64,000 nt of DNA from Bacteroidota bacterium (GCA_016718825.1 JADKCL010000001.1:124001-188000), one strand, 5' to 3'. Shown: positions 1 through 9,587, numbered from the stretch's first letter. A program made the numbers and translations. Notes: a model not told the origin generated them from the sequence alone.

Positions 1-1
1 G

Positions 2-907
2 ATCACTGCTTTTATGGTCGTGTTTCACGTTTTTTTCAACTGGGTGCTGATCCATGGGAAATTGGGTTTTCCAGCCATGGGATTGGATGGTGCGGGTTGG
101 AGTACGGTCGTGTCCAGGATTCTCGGATTTGGGATCCTTGTTGCGTACATGAAATACTCCAAGCGCTTTTCCAAGTATTTTCAAATCAGGGAATTGTTTC
201 GTCACCGAATGGATGAGATTCGGCAAATTTTGAAAATCGGCATTCCCAGCGGGATGCAGTATTTTTTTGAGGTGGGGGCTTTTGCAGGGGCCGTTTTGTT
301 GGCGGGTCGCATCAGCAAGGAAGCGCAGAGCGCACATCAAATCGCCATTCAGGTCGCGTCATTTACTTATATGTTTTACATGGGCATCGCTTCGGCGGTA
401 TCCATCAGGGTTGGAAATGCCTTTGGACGGCGAGATTTTCTCGCAGTCAGACAAGCTTCCATGGCTGGCATACTTTGTGGGCTGGGCTGTGTTGCCGTTT
501 TTGTGTCCTTGATGCTGGGTCTTCGGGGTGTTTTGCCCGCACTTTATATTGACGAAGTGATCGTTTGGGGCATCGCCTCCAAGTTGCTCATGATTGCGGC
601 GGTATTTCAGCTGTTTGACGGGATGCAGGCCATTGTGATGGGTGCACTGCGTGGCATGATGGATGTCAAACTGCCAACGGGAATTACGTTTGTGGCCTAT
701 TGGGTGATCGGTTTGCCTGTTGCCTTCTATTTTGTGGAGGAGATGGAGCTTGGTGTCGAAGGTGTCTGGTATGGGCTGACCATTGGCCTCGGTTTCTCCG
801 CACTCTTGTTGGGTTGGCGACTTTTGTCGAGAACACGGACGGCACGGCTTCAAAAACTGGTCGAATTGGCACATGATTTGCAAAGACAGGAAGAGGCTTT
901 CAAGTAG
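2..907 (+). CDS. MATE family multidrug efflux transporter (C-terminal part)
   Basis: The reading frame is already open at the left edge, so the N-terminal part of the protein lies outside the window and the first in-frame ATG (14) is internal. The visible ~300 residues are strongly hydrophobic, with several membrane segments separated by short charged loops. The stretch ILKIGIPSGMQYFFEVGAF followed by SAHQIAIQVASFTYMFYMGIASAVSIRVGNAFGRRD is typical of the second half of MATE (NorM/DinF-like) exporters, which expel cationic compounds in exchange for Na+ or H+ at the inner membrane. The substrate cannot be told. The next gene, on the same strand, starts 73 nt downstream and is functionally unrelated. 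Confidence 0.88.
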   Translation: MTAFMVVFHVFFNWVLIHGKLGFPAMGLDGAGWSTVVSRILGFGILVAYMKYSKRFSKYFQIRELFRHRMDEIRQILKIGIPSGMQYFFEVGAFAGAVLLAGRISKEAQSAHQIAIQVASFTYMFYMGIASAVSIRVGNAFGRRDFLAVRQASMAGILCGLGCVAVFVSLMLGLRGVLPALYIDEVIVWGIASKLLMIAAVFQLFDGMQAIVMGALRGMMDVKLPTGITFVAYWVIGLPVAFYFVEEMELGVEGVWYGLTIGLGFSALLLGWRLLSRTRTARLQKLVELAHDLQRQEEAFK

Positions 908-980
908 CTTTCTCGAGGCATAGTTTGCAAAACAGTGAGCTTTGCCGATATTTAGGATTCAATTAGAAATACGAATTCGT

Positions 981-1532
981 ATGTACCGTACACTTTTAAT
1001 GATGGCATTTGTGGTTTTGAGCGGTTTCGCCATGGCCCAAACCCCGGTCGCAGGAACTCCGGCGGCTGCCAAAATCGAATGGCTCACTTGGGACCAAGCT
1101 GTTGCCAAAATGGAAAAGGAGCCCCGCAAGATCATGGTCGACGTTTATACCGATTGGTGCGGATGGTGCAAACGCATGGACGCAACCACCATGGAGGACC
1201 CCAAAATCGTCAAACTCATCGGCGAAAAATACTATGCAGTGAAAATGGACGGCGAAGGCAAAAAAGACATCACGTTCCGTGGTCGCACCTATAAATGGGT
1301 CGCCCAAGGGCGCAATGGCTACCACGAGTTGCCCGCCGAACTGCTCAGTGGCAAGATGAGCTACCCGACATTGGTCTTTTTGGACGAGGATTATGGCATT
1401 ATCCAGCCGCTGCCGGGTTATCAGGATGTGCCGACTTTGGAGCCCATTCTCGCTTATTTCGGTGGCGGGCACTATAAAAACACCCCCTGGGAAGCGTTTC
1501 AGGCCAGTTTTAAAAGCGGCGGAACCAACTAA
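981..1532 (+). CDS. Exported thioredoxin-fold protein
   Basis: The 183-residue protein begins with a signal peptide (MYRTLLMMAFVVLSGFAMAQ). I chose the ATG at 981 rather than an upstream in-frame start at 942 because it places the signal peptide at the N-terminus. The redox motif WCGWCK has its cysteines at about residues 60 and 63, preceded by IMVDVYTDW, as in DUF255/thioredoxin_7-type proteins. A cis-Pro-like SYPTLVFLDED follows near residue 130. It probably acts as a periplasmic disulfide reductase or oxidoreductase, as many Bacteroidota thioredoxin-like proteins do; the substrate is unknown. A strong terminator hairpin follows directly, so it is probably a single-gene unit or the end of one. 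Confidence 0.85.
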   Translation: MYRTLLMMAFVVLSGFAMAQTPVAGTPAAAKIEWLTWDQAVAKMEKEPRKIMVDVYTDWCGWCKRMDATTMEDPKIVKLIGEKYYAVKMDGEGKKDITFRGRTYKWVAQGRNGYHELPAELLSGKMSYPTLVFLDEDYGIIQPLPGYQDVPTLEPILAYFGGGHYKNTPWEAFQASFKSGGTN

Positions 1533-1551
1533 TCAATTTTCCGAAGTGGAA

Positions 1552-1593
1552 AAACGGGCATTCGGATCGCAAAGTATCCGAGTGCCCGTTTGA
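1552..1593 (+). terminator. Rho-independent terminator after the thioredoxin-like gene
   Basis: Arms at 1552-1567 and 1576-1591 can form a 16-bp stem with a single G-T wobble and an 8-nt loop. The run TTT and a T-rich tail follow. It lies 20 nt after the stop codon. Confidence 0.8.
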
Positions 1594-1660
1594 TTTGTTG
1601 CATGGCAGATTGATGGAGAATTCCAGAATGATGCTTAATATTCGGTCTCAATTCGAAGCA

Positions 1661-2941
1661 ATGAAGAAACTCTACTTCCTGATCGCTTTTTCACTTTTTG
1701 CAGCTTTTGCAGTTGCGCAATCCCAAGAGCAATGCGCAACCATGTCGGTGTTTCACCGCCAAATGCAAGATCCGGTCCTGGCCGCTCGGTATAAGGCATC
1801 CCAACAGCAAGCCGCCCAATGGCGTGCGCAGAACGTTGTCGGCAAAACCAGCGGAGGTGCAGCCCTGACCATTCCCGTCGTGGTGCATGTGCTGTACAAA
1901 AACCCTAATCAGAATATTTCCGACGCACAAATCCATTCGCAGATCGCCATTCTCAATGCCGATTACCGCCGATTGAATGCCGATACATCCAATACCCCGG
2001 TGGAATTTGACTCGATCGCTGCCGACATCGAAGTCGAGTTTTGTCTTGCGTCCTTGGATCCTGATGGAAATCCCACCAATGGGATCACCCGTACCTCCAC
2101 GCAAGGCGGCCAACTTCTAGGTTGGTTCAGCCCAATTTTTGAGGATGCCAAATACGATTCGACCGGGGGGCATGATGCTTGGCCTGCCGACCAATATCTG
2201 AATATCTGGGTATGCGAAATGTTTCCAGGGTTGCTGGGCTACGCCCAATTTCCAGCAGGCTTGCCTGCAACCGATGGCGTGGTGATTTCCTACCAAGCCT
2301 TTGGTGACATGGGCACGATTGCGGCACCCTCGACGCTTGGCCGTACAACCATCCACGAAGTGGGCCATTGGATGGGTCTTTACCATATTTGGGGCGATGA
2401 CCAGGATTGTGTGACCGGCAGCGACTCGATCTACGACACCCCCAACGCCGAGGCGGCGTCGTCAAGTGATTGTCAGGTCGGCCGTAACAGCTGCAGCAAC
2501 GAGGATCCCTACTGGGGCGCATTCGATCCCAACGACATGGTGCAGAACTATATGGACTATTCCCACGACTCCTGCATGAACATGTTCACCCTCGGTCAGA
2601 AGGCAAGGATGCATTCCTTCCTCAATTCGGATCCGATCCGTTTGGCACTTTTCAATTCCCCTGCCGGCTGCAGCAACGCCGTTGGTACCGCTACGCCAAC
2701 CGCCAATGATTTCATGGTTTATCCCAACCCGTCTGAGGGTCGGTTTGATGTGACTTTCCTCGGACGTTGGAGTCCAGCGATGGAGGTGGAAGTGCTTGAC
2801 CTTTCTGGCAATGTCGTTTATCGCACACAAGCTGAGGCGAGCAACTTCAGCCTGGACCTTTCCGGTCTTGCCGCGGGTCTTTACGTCTTGCGCATTGCTT
2901 CCGAGGGCGGAGTGGCTGTGAAAAAGTTGATGCTGCAATAA
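1661..2941 (+). CDS. Secreted M43 family zinc metalloprotease with T9SS sorting domain
   Basis: The 426-residue protein starts with a signal peptide (MKKLYFLIAFSLFAAFAVAQ). The ATG at 1661 is preferred over the upstream in-frame start at 1595 because it gives that signal peptide. The zincin motif HEVGHWMGLYH begins near residue 232 and has the three His ligands plus the Gly of the pappalysin (M43B) family; MDYSHDSCMNMFT further on supplies the Met-turn. Cysteine pairs in the central domain suggest an extracellular protein. The last ~75 residues (VYPNPSEGRFDVTF onward, ending in GLYVLRI... KKLMLQ) are a type A T9SS C-terminal domain. So the protein is inferred to be exported by Sec, passed through the T9SS and attached or released at the surface by a PorU-type sortase, such as those encoded at 41-51 kb. 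Confidence 0.9.
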   Translation: MKKLYFLIAFSLFAAFAVAQSQEQCATMSVFHRQMQDPVLAARYKASQQQAAQWRAQNVVGKTSGGAALTIPVVVHVLYKNPNQNISDAQIHSQIAILNADYRRLNADTSNTPVEFDSIAADIEVEFCLASLDPDGNPTNGITRTSTQGGQLLGWFSPIFEDAKYDSTGGHDAWPADQYLNIWVCEMFPGLLGYAQFPAGLPATDGVVISYQAFGDMGTIAAPSTLGRTTIHEVGHWMGLYHIWGDDQDCVTGSDSIYDTPNAEAASSSDCQVGRNSCSNEDPYWGAFDPNDMVQNYMDYSHDSCMNMFTLGQKARMHSFLNSDPIRLALFNSPAGCSNAVGTATPTANDFMVYPNPSEGRFDVTFLGRWSPAMEVEVLDLSGNVVYRTQAEASNFSLDLSGLAAGLYVLRIASEGGVAVKKLMLQ

Positions 2942-3140
2942 GCGAACCATCGCGCCTACAGCACTGATGGGTTTCTCGCGGCAAGGAAAAGCTGCTAGGC
3001 TCACCTAGTCCCGCCGTGCCCGCCCGCCACAATGCGCATGATTTTGAGGCTCAGGTACACAAACCTGAGAAATTGCAAAATGGGGTTGCGCATCACAAAA
3101 CGCTGGAATCGAGAGATTTTGGGTATCATATTCATGGGGA

Positions 3141-4598
3141 TTATTCTGGAATGAGCCACCAAAAGGGTTTCATCTTGGCCTTGTATATGAAGGCGTAATG
3201 GAGGAAAAGCTTGAGCCAATGCCCTGCCAAGCCAATTTCACCGAAGGTTTTCTGCAGTTGCCGTCCTTGGGTTTCGGGGTATTTTTTGTAGTCGGGCACA
3301 ATGGGAAAAGTGGTGATGCTGATGCCGCTGCCGTGGGATAGGCCATACCCTGCCGAGGCGATACATGCGGCACCCATGTTGCCAAGCGAACCTTTGTGCG
3401 TCGGTTTTTCCTGCCCACCTTGGATCATGTCGATGATATTGTCGGCAACGATCTTGGCTGTGATACCCGAAGGCATCCCCGTCCGCGGCGGTGCTGGGTA
3501 GATTTCCGTGCCATTCGGACTCTTGCGTGGGCGTGAGATGCTATGTGGTGGCGCAAAAGCAATTCCCGGGGCGAAAATGTTGGGGTAACTCGGATTTTGA
3601 TAGGTCTCCGGCCAATCTTGCACCGTCCATTCCTCGTAAGGCTTGGCGCTGTAGTCGGCATCCACGATCATGAAGCCTTTGAACAATTTGCCTGTGATGT
3701 CTGCGCCCGTCTTGTCAAAGGCTTTGAATCCATGACCCGAGAAGGAAGGAATGAGCATGGCGAAGTCATACGCCTCCGTTTTGTATTCGCCATCCAAGGT
3801 TTCGTAATGTGCGATTCCTTCCTCGACCTTGTTGACGCCTGCTCCCAAAATCCAATGGATGCCGCGGTCCGCAAAGACCATCTCGACCATTTCATGCGAA
3901 GGCATTGCCTTGGAGCCGTATTTCAGCAGCATGCCATCCATCCCGAAGTCTCCCAACGCAAATTCATTGGAGATCCAAGTGATCTCCGCCATGTCGCGCA
4001 CCCCGTGGCGGCGCAATTCGTGCTCGACGTTGAGGATGTATTCGAAGGCCGCTCCCTGACAAGTGGCGCGGGCATGGCCCGTTCCGATGAGGATTTTAAC
4101 CTTTTTGCCGGCCTTCATTTCGACAATCAAATTGGAAAGGCCTTCCCAAGCATGTTCCGCATGGGTATAGGTGCAAACCGAATAGGCATGATGCGTACCA
4201 GGATTCAATCCCTCTGTCGCCTCGAAATTGAGCTTGGGGCCTGTGGCATTGATGAGGTAGTCATAGGTCACGTTTTCAAGCTTGCCCTGATTGTCTTTGG
4301 AGACGCCTTCGACCCTGACATAAGGCTTCATTGTAGCCGTATCGCCTTCAGGATGAAACGAAACCACCTTGGATTGCAGAAATCCGATGCCTTTGCGTTT
4401 GTAGAGCGGCGCCAAGGGAAAAAGAATCTGTTTAGACTGCATTCGCCCCACCCCGACCCAGATATTGGATGGAATCCATTGATAATTGCTGTTGGGCGAA
4501 ACGACGACAACTTCGTGGTCACGCGACAACTTTCTGCGCAAATGCGCCGCGGCTACGTGCCCGGCAATCCCTGCTCCTAAAACGACGACCTTTGCCAT
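3141..4598 (-). CDS. FAD-dependent oxidoreductase, sulfide:quinone reductase-like
   Basis: This 485-residue protein has an N-terminal dinucleotide-binding fingerprint (VVVLGAGIAGHVAAAHL) and the short PNSNYQWIPSNIWVGVG segment seen in sulfide:quinone oxidoreductases. Cysteines occur in ATCQGAAFEYIL and GAACIASAGYG, where SQR-type enzymes carry redox Cys. The C-terminal FPIVPDYKKYPETQGRQ...HWLKLFLHYAFIYKAKMKPFWWLIPE looks like the amphipathic membrane-binding tail of this group. Family members oxidise sulfide at the inner membrane and reduce quinone. I cannot tell whether the substrate here is sulfide, so an NADH- or flavocytochrome-type role stays open. The gene faces the M43 gene and diverges from topB; about 200 nt separate it from the former, with no evident signal. 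Confidence 0.75.
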   Translation of the reverse strand: MAKVVVLGAGIAGHVAAAHLRRKLSRDHEVVVVSPNSNYQWIPSNIWVGVGRMQSKQILFPLAPLYKRKGIGFLQSKVVSFHPEGDTATMKPYVRVEGVSKDNQGKLENVTYDYLINATGPKLNFEATEGLNPGTHHAYSVCTYTHAEHAWEGLSNLIVEMKAGKKVKILIGTGHARATCQGAAFEYILNVEHELRRHGVRDMAEITWISNEFALGDFGMDGMLLKYGSKAMPSHEMVEMVFADRGIHWILGAGVNKVEEGIAHYETLDGEYKTEAYDFAMLIPSFSGHGFKAFDKTGADITGKLFKGFMIVDADYSAKPYEEWTVQDWPETYQNPSYPNIFAPGIAFAPPHSISRPRKSPNGTEIYPAPPRTGMPSGITAKIVADNIIDMIQGGQEKPTHKGSLGNMGAACIASAGYGLSHGSGISITTFPIVPDYKKYPETQGRQLQKTFGEIGLAGHWLKLFLHYAFIYKAKMKPFWWLIPE

Positions 4599-4845
4599 AA
4601 TTCTTGTTTGTTCAAAGTTCGTTCCGACAACACGCCGCTTTGGTCACCTGCGTTACCTCAAGACATGAAGATTGTCATGGAAATCAGGCAATTGTAGGGT
4701 TGCTTGGAATGCGAAGGTCCCTGAATGCAATTTGCTCCCAAACCGGGTCACCTGCATGGGGCCGCCTGCTGGCAAACGGGAATTCTGAGATGCTTTGCCT
4801 GTAAGTCTCTGGATAAGTCGGCATCGGGGATTTCTAACAGCCCGT

Positions 4846-4853
4846 TATCTTTG
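4846..4853 (+). promoter_or_regulatory. TAnnTTTG box 4 nt before topB
   Basis: TATCTTTG matches the Bacteroidota -7 element exactly and is separated from the topB ATG by only TCCC. I see no TTG (-33) element 17-23 nt upstream. If this is the promoter, the mRNA would be nearly leaderless. Confidence 0.45.
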
Positions 4854-4857
4854 TCCC

Positions 4858-7128
4858 ATGAAAGTCGTGTTGGCAGAAAAGCCCTCGGTGGCAAAGGATT
4901 TGGCAGCTGTGTTGGGCGCTGTCGGCAAAGGGCCGGGCTATTTCGAAGGAAATGGCTACCAAGTGACCTGGGCCATCGGCCACTTGGTCGAACTCGCCGA
5001 TGCCAAGGACTACGGCTACCAAGGCTGGCAATTGAGCCATTTGCCGATTATTCCGCAGACCTTCCTCACCAAGGTGACGAGCGATCAGGGCCGGGCAAAG
5101 CAATTTTCCATCATTGCGGGGCTCTTTGAAAAGGCAGACGCTATTATCTGTGCAACGGACGCCGGGCGGGAAGGTGAACTCATCTTCCGCTACATCTACG
5201 ACAAGGTAGGCGGCGGCAAGCCAACGCAGCGACTCTGGGTTTCCTCGCAAACCGACAAGGCACTGCGCGATGGTTTTGCCAAGCTCAAGGACGGCCACGA
5301 ATACGACAATCTCTACGAGGCAGCGCGCTGCCGCTCGGAGGCGGATTGGCTGGTTGGCATCAACGCCACGCGGGCCTACACCCTGAAATTTGGCTATCAG
5401 CCGCCATTTGTCGACGCCAAAAGCACCGACACCAAGAAAAATCAGCCGCTTTCCCTCGGGCGGGTTCAGACCCCCGTCCTCAAGTTGCTGGTCGACCGCT
5501 ATCAAGAAGCGGTCAGTTTCAAGCCTGAAACCTATTGGGAGCTGATCCTCACCTTGGAAAAAAGCGGGCAGCAATTCCAGGCGAAATGGTTCCGCGACAA
5601 ATACGAACGTTTCCTGGAGGAAAAGGAAGGCTTGGAAATCTTGGGGCGCCTGGAGGACAAGGCGCTTGTGCGCGACGTGGTCATGAAGCCCAAGACCGAA
5701 GGGCCGCCCTTGCTGTATGACTTGACCACGCTTCAAAAGGATGCCAACAAGCGCTACAATTTTTCGGCGCAGCATACCCTCGACCTTGCGCAGGACCTCT
5801 ATGAAAAATACAAAACGCTCACCTACCCGCGTACCGATTCGCGGTACCTGACCGACGACATTTTTCCCTTGGTTCCCGAATTACTGGACAACGTCGGCCG
5901 CATGCCGGCTTATGCCCCGTTTGTCGCCAAGGCAAAAGCGATTGGCATCACCAAGGACAAAAACTATTTCAACGACGCCAAGGTGAGTGATCACCACGCC
6001 ATCATTCCGACTGAGACCAATCCCGTCGAGGCCGGAATGACGCAGGAGCACATGATGATCTACGACATGGTCGTGCGGCGCTTCATCGGCGTTTTCCTTG
6101 GCAACTGTCAAAAGGAGCTCAGCGACATCGTTTTGGTCAATGCCGGCGAAACCTTTCGCGCCAAAGGCACGATGATCTCCGTCGTTGGATGGCGGGAAAT
6201 CTATTTCGCATTGGAAGAAGCCCTCGCCAAGCGCAAAGCCCAAGGAAAAGGCAAACCCGATCCCGACGAAAAGGACAAAGAGGAGGAAAATGCCTTGCCA
6301 TTGATGGCCGCGAATGACATTCTTCCCGTCATCAAAAAGGAATTGCCCAAGAAAAAGACCAAGGCACCGAGTATCCACTCCGAGTCGAGCATCTTGGCGA
6401 TGATGGAAACGGCAGGCAAGGAAATGGAGGATGACGACCTGCGTGAGGCGATGAAGGACCGTGGCTTGGGTACGCCTGCGACGCGCGCGGGCATGATCGA
6501 GCGCCTCCTCGAGCGCGGGTACATCATCCGCGACAAGAAAAAGCTCATTCCGACGGAGCGGGGCATCGCCTTGATCGGGCTTGTTTCCGAGCAGCCCATT
6601 GCGAGTCCCGAGCTCACTGGCGAATGGGAAATGCGGCTCAACAAGATGGCGAAAGGTCAATATCCCTCAGACAAATTCATGCAAGAGGTCAGGGGCTATG
6701 CGCAGCAAGTCGTGGGGTTTGTGCACAAGGCGGAGCAACGCGCGGCTGGAAATGCCACGGGGAACGGTTCGCCGGGAGCAGCCTATGCCGCAATGCCCGA
6801 CTATGACCTTGCCGATGTCACTTGCCCCAAATGCAAGGAAGGCAAGTTGCTGAAAGGCAAGCGGGCATTCGGATGTTCGCGTTACAAAGAGGGATGCGAC
6901 TTCACACTTCGACCGACGATTGCAGGCAAATTGGTGGAGCGCGAACATTTGGTCGACTTGCTCACGAACGGGGAGACGACCGGGTGGGTACAGGGATTTT
7001 TGGCGAAGACCGGGAAACGATTTGATGCCCGGCTACGTTTGAAACAGGACTTCAGTGTCACTTTTCATTTTGACAAAGGCGAAGGCAAAACGCAGGCACC
7101 TGCCACCGAGATCGCGAAGGAGGCCTGA
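4858..7128 (+). CDS. topB: DNA topoisomerase III (type IA)
   Basis: The 756-residue protein begins MKVVLAEKPSVAKDLAAVLG, the standard start of topoisomerase III, so the ATG at 4858 is chosen over 4795. The Toprim acidic motif DAGREGE lies at about residues 101-107. The catalytic tyrosine is Tyr323 in TYPRTDSRYL. RCRSEADWLVGINATRAYT and SLGRVQTPVLKLLVDR are further type IA motifs. A C-terminal zinc-ribbon-like segment (CPKCKEGKLLKGKRAFGCS) and a second Toprim-associated repeat close the protein. It passes single strands through transient breaks and decatenates DNA, typically together with RecQ helicase; a broken recQ lies 11.7 kb away. The next gene is 233 nt downstream, in the same direction but not clearly linked. 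Confidence 0.95.
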   Translation: MKVVLAEKPSVAKDLAAVLGAVGKGPGYFEGNGYQVTWAIGHLVELADAKDYGYQGWQLSHLPIIPQTFLTKVTSDQGRAKQFSIIAGLFEKADAIICATDAGREGELIFRYIYDKVGGGKPTQRLWVSSQTDKALRDGFAKLKDGHEYDNLYEAARCRSEADWLVGINATRAYTLKFGYQPPFVDAKSTDTKKNQPLSLGRVQTPVLKLLVDRYQEAVSFKPETYWELILTLEKSGQQFQAKWFRDKYERFLEEKEGLEILGRLEDKALVRDVVMKPKTEGPPLLYDLTTLQKDANKRYNFSAQHTLDLAQDLYEKYKTLTYPRTDSRYLTDDIFPLVPELLDNVGRMPAYAPFVAKAKAIGITKDKNYFNDAKVSDHHAIIPTETNPVEAGMTQEHMMIYDMVVRRFIGVFLGNCQKELSDIVLVNAGETFRAKGTMISVVGWREIYFALEEALAKRKAQGKGKPDPDEKDKEEENALPLMAANDILPVIKKELPKKKTKAPSIHSESSILAMMETAGKEMEDDDLREAMKDRGLGTPATRAGMIERLLERGYIIRDKKKLIPTERGIALIGLVSEQPIASPELTGEWEMRLNKMAKGQYPSDKFMQEVRGYAQQVVGFVHKAEQRAAGNATGNGSPGAAYAAMPDYDLADVTCPKCKEGKLLKGKRAFGCSRYKEGCDFTLRPTIAGKLVEREHLVDLLTNGETTGWVQGFLAKTGKRFDARLRLKQDFSVTFHFDKGEGKTQAPATEIAKEA

Positions 7129-7361
7129 TCGACTTGTTTTCGGGAGGGCGTAGCAGGGGGGGATTTCGTCAAGAATACCCAAAATATGGCCAAGTGTAAG
7201 GCTTGCGAAATCTATTTGGCGAAGATTGGAGTGCCTGATTGTCTGCATTCTAGGTAAGATTTGAGCAGCAATAACCACGAATTCCCCAATTGTTGTTGGT
7301 GGCGGTTTTGAATTTTTACATAATTTGCCCTTCGTCAACAGTTATTTTCAGCATTATCAAG

Positions 7362-7748
7362 ATGAGTGGGTCCAAAAAAGTCTTTCTGGTGGAAGACGAT
7401 GAAATATTTGCATTTCTTGTCGAGAACAAGCTCAGCAAGGTTCCCGGCGTGGAACTTTCGACATTCCAGATCGGGCAGGATTGCATCGACGAACTTGGCG
7501 GGAAACCTGACGTCGTGTTTTTGGATTATTCCCTGCCGGCCATGAATGGTTTGGATGTGTTGAAGCTCATCAAGGAGCAAAGTCCAGCAACCAGGGTCGT
7601 GATGCTTTCCGGTTTGGAGTGGCAGCAGGTCGTCGACGAATGTATGCAAGCCGGTGCCGAGGACTTTATTCAGAAGGACAGTGCCGTCGCCAACAAGGTG
7701 CATGGCAAGCTCTTGGCGATGTTTCCGGAGTTGGGGGTTGGTGCCTGA
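7362..7748 (+). CDS. Single-domain response regulator (receiver only)
   Basis: This 128-residue protein is a bare CheY-like receiver. The acidic pair is Asp12-Asp13 in VEDDE, the phosphoacceptor is Asp55 in VVFLDYSLPAM, the switch Ser is in VVMLSG and the conserved Lys is in FIQKDS. There is no output domain. The ATG at 7362 is chosen because the upstream in-frame extension from 7290 is a hydrophobic stretch not found in receivers. It is followed at 172 nt by a paralogous receiver, and no histidine kinase is adjacent, so it probably takes phosphate from an orphan kinase or an Hpt protein such as the one at 20964. Confidence 0.9.
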   Translation: MSGSKKVFLVEDDEIFAFLVENKLSKVPGVELSTFQIGQDCIDELGGKPDVVFLDYSLPAMNGLDVLKLIKEQSPATRVVMLSGLEWQQVVDECMQAGAEDFIQKDSAVANKVHGKLLAMFPELGVGA

Positions 7749-7920
7749 CGAATGAATTCCTACATTTTCCTTGATCTTATTTTTATATTGCAATGCCTTT
7801 GGGCATAATTGGGTTTGTTTTAGGCTGTATTGGATCGGGTTTATAAGCGGGAATCGTGCAAAAAGCGAATTCTCGATGTTGGTTTTTGGGGTTGGTAAAC
7901 TTCTTTATCGGTAGGCAGCA

Positions 7921-8346
7921 ATGCAGAATCTGAAGGTTTTTCTTGTCGAAGACGACGAAATTTACAGCATGATCTTGGCCCAGAAGCTCAAGGTCTTTGG
8001 CAATTTCTTCGTTTCTACCTTCGTCACGGGCGAGTCGGCGCTGGAGCACCTAGCCAAACATCCCGACATCGATGTGGTTCTGCTCGACTATGATCTCCCC
8101 GGCATCAGCGGTTTGGAGACCCTCAAGGGCATTTCTGCCATGAAACATACTGCCAAAGTCCTTTTCCTCTCAGGCATCGACCAAGACAGCATCATCCAGG
8201 AATGTATGAAAGCCGGCGCCTTCGAATTCATCCACAAGGACAAGGATGTCGCCACCAAGGTGTATGTCGCCATCACCAACATCATGGAAGAAGAGACCAA
8301 AAAGAAGAAAAAAGGATTCTTGGGCGGTCTTTTTGGCAGACGATAA
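7921..8346 (+). CDS. Single-domain response regulator with basic C-terminal tail
   Basis: The 141-residue protein is a paralogue of the preceding receiver (both start with KVFLVEDDEI and share GISGLETLK/AMNGLDVLK-type segments). Asp56 in VVLLDYDLPGI is the phosphoacceptor, VLFLSG carries the switch Ser and FIHKDKD the Lys. After the receiver comes a tail EEETKKKKKGFLGGLFGRR: a run of lysines followed by a short hydrophobic-aromatic segment. This could be an amphipathic membrane- or partner-docking peptide; that is an inference. The upstream gap of 172 nt is AT-rich with no clear terminator. Confidence 0.9.
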   Translation: MQNLKVFLVEDDEIYSMILAQKLKVFGNFFVSTFVTGESALEHLAKHPDIDVVLLDYDLPGISGLETLKGISAMKHTAKVLFLSGIDQDSIIQECMKAGAFEFIHKDKDVATKVYVAITNIMEEETKKKKKGFLGGLFGRR

Positions 8347-8428
8347 ACATTTTTCGGTTTGATTTGCATTTCCATTCCCCGGCATTCTCAGGTTGGGATC
8401 AGTGGACGTATCTTTTATATGCATCGCT

Positions 8429-9568
8429 ATGAACTTTGAGCTGAAAGAAGAGCATTTGATGATCCGGGACGCCGCCCGTGAATTTGCCAGAGCCGAATTG
8501 GCGCACGACGTGATCGAGCGCGACGAGCAGAGCAAGTTTCCCTATGCGCAAGTCAAAATGATGGGCGAGCTCGGCTTCCTCGGTATGATGGTCTCCCCTG
8601 AATATGGCGGCGGCGGCATGGACACCGTTTCCTATGTGCTCGCCATGGAGGAAATGGCCAAGGTTGATGCCTCGGCAGCCGTGATCATGAGCGTTTGCAA
8701 TTCGCTGGTCAATTGGGGCCTTGAAGCTTTTGGCACCGAAGCCCAGAAGCAGAAATACCTCGTGCCCTTGGCCACCGGCCAAAAAATCGGAGCCTTCTGC
8801 CTCAGCGAACCCGAAGCTGGTTCGGATGCGACCCAACAAAAAACCACGGCCATTGACAAGGGCGACCACTACGTGCTCAATGGCACCAAAAACTGGATCA
8901 CCAACGGCGGCACTGCGAGCACCTATTTGGTCATCGCCCAAACCGACAAGGAAAAAGGCCACAAGGGCATCAATGTCCTGATCGTTGAAAAGGGTCAGGC
9001 AGGCTTTGTGATCAATCCCAAGGAAAACAAGATGGGCATTCGCAGCTCCGATACGCATTCGTTGCAATTCAATGATGTGATCGTGCCCAAGGAAAACCGC
9101 ATCGGCGACGACGGATTCGGCTTCAAGTTTGCGATGAAGACCTTGGCGGGTGGCCGTATCGGCATCGCTTCCCAAGCCCTTGGCATCGCAAGCGGCGCCT
9201 ACGAATTGGCCAAGGAATATTCCAAGATCAGGAAGGCATTTGGCAAGGAGATCATGCACCACCAAGCGATCGCCTTCAAAATCGCCAACATGGCCACCGA
9301 AATCGAAGCCGCAAGAATGCTCTGCCTCAAGGCTGCTTGGGACAAAGACAACCATTTGGACTACGATACGAGCAGCGCCATGGCCAAGTACTACGCCTCC
9401 AAAGTGGCGATGAAGGTCACGAGCGAAGCCATTCAAGTCCACGGCGGCAACGGCTATGTGCGCGAATACCACGTGGAGCGCATGATGCGCGATGCGAAAA
9501 TCACCGAGATCTACGAAGGCACAAGCGAGATTCAGCAGATTGTGATTTCGCGGAGCGTGCTGAAATAA
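8429..9568 (+). CDS. Acyl-CoA dehydrogenase (short/medium chain type)
   Basis: The 379-residue flavoenzyme has the usual length of butyryl-CoA-type dehydrogenases. The start at 8429 (MNFELKEEHLMIRDAAREFA) matches the family N-terminus; an upstream in-frame start at 8393 adds only 12 unlikely residues. FCLSEPEAGSDA and the segment before NGTKNWITNGG are FAD- and substrate-binding signatures. The catalytic base is Glu363 in IYEGTSEIQQIVISR, at the position used by short- and medium-chain enzymes. GGRIGIASQALGIA and AIQVHGGNGYVREY are also typical. It performs the first step of fatty acid or branched-chain acyl-CoA beta-oxidation and passes electrons to ETF. A perfect terminator hairpin follows, so the gene ends its transcription unit. 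Confidence 0.95.
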   Translation: MNFELKEEHLMIRDAAREFARAELAHDVIERDEQSKFPYAQVKMMGELGFLGMMVSPEYGGGGMDTVSYVLAMEEMAKVDASAAVIMSVCNSLVNWGLEAFGTEAQKQKYLVPLATGQKIGAFCLSEPEAGSDATQQKTTAIDKGDHYVLNGTKNWITNGGTASTYLVIAQTDKEKGHKGINVLIVEKGQAGFVINPKENKMGIRSSDTHSLQFNDVIVPKENRIGDDGFGFKFAMKTLAGGRIGIASQALGIASGAYELAKEYSKIRKAFGKEIMHHQAIAFKIANMATEIEAARMLCLKAAWDKDNHLDYDTSSAMAKYYASKVAMKVTSEAIQVHGGNGYVREYHVERMMRDAKITEIYEGTSEIQQIVISRSVLK

Positions 9569-9587
9569 GGAAGCGGCGGCGTTACTT

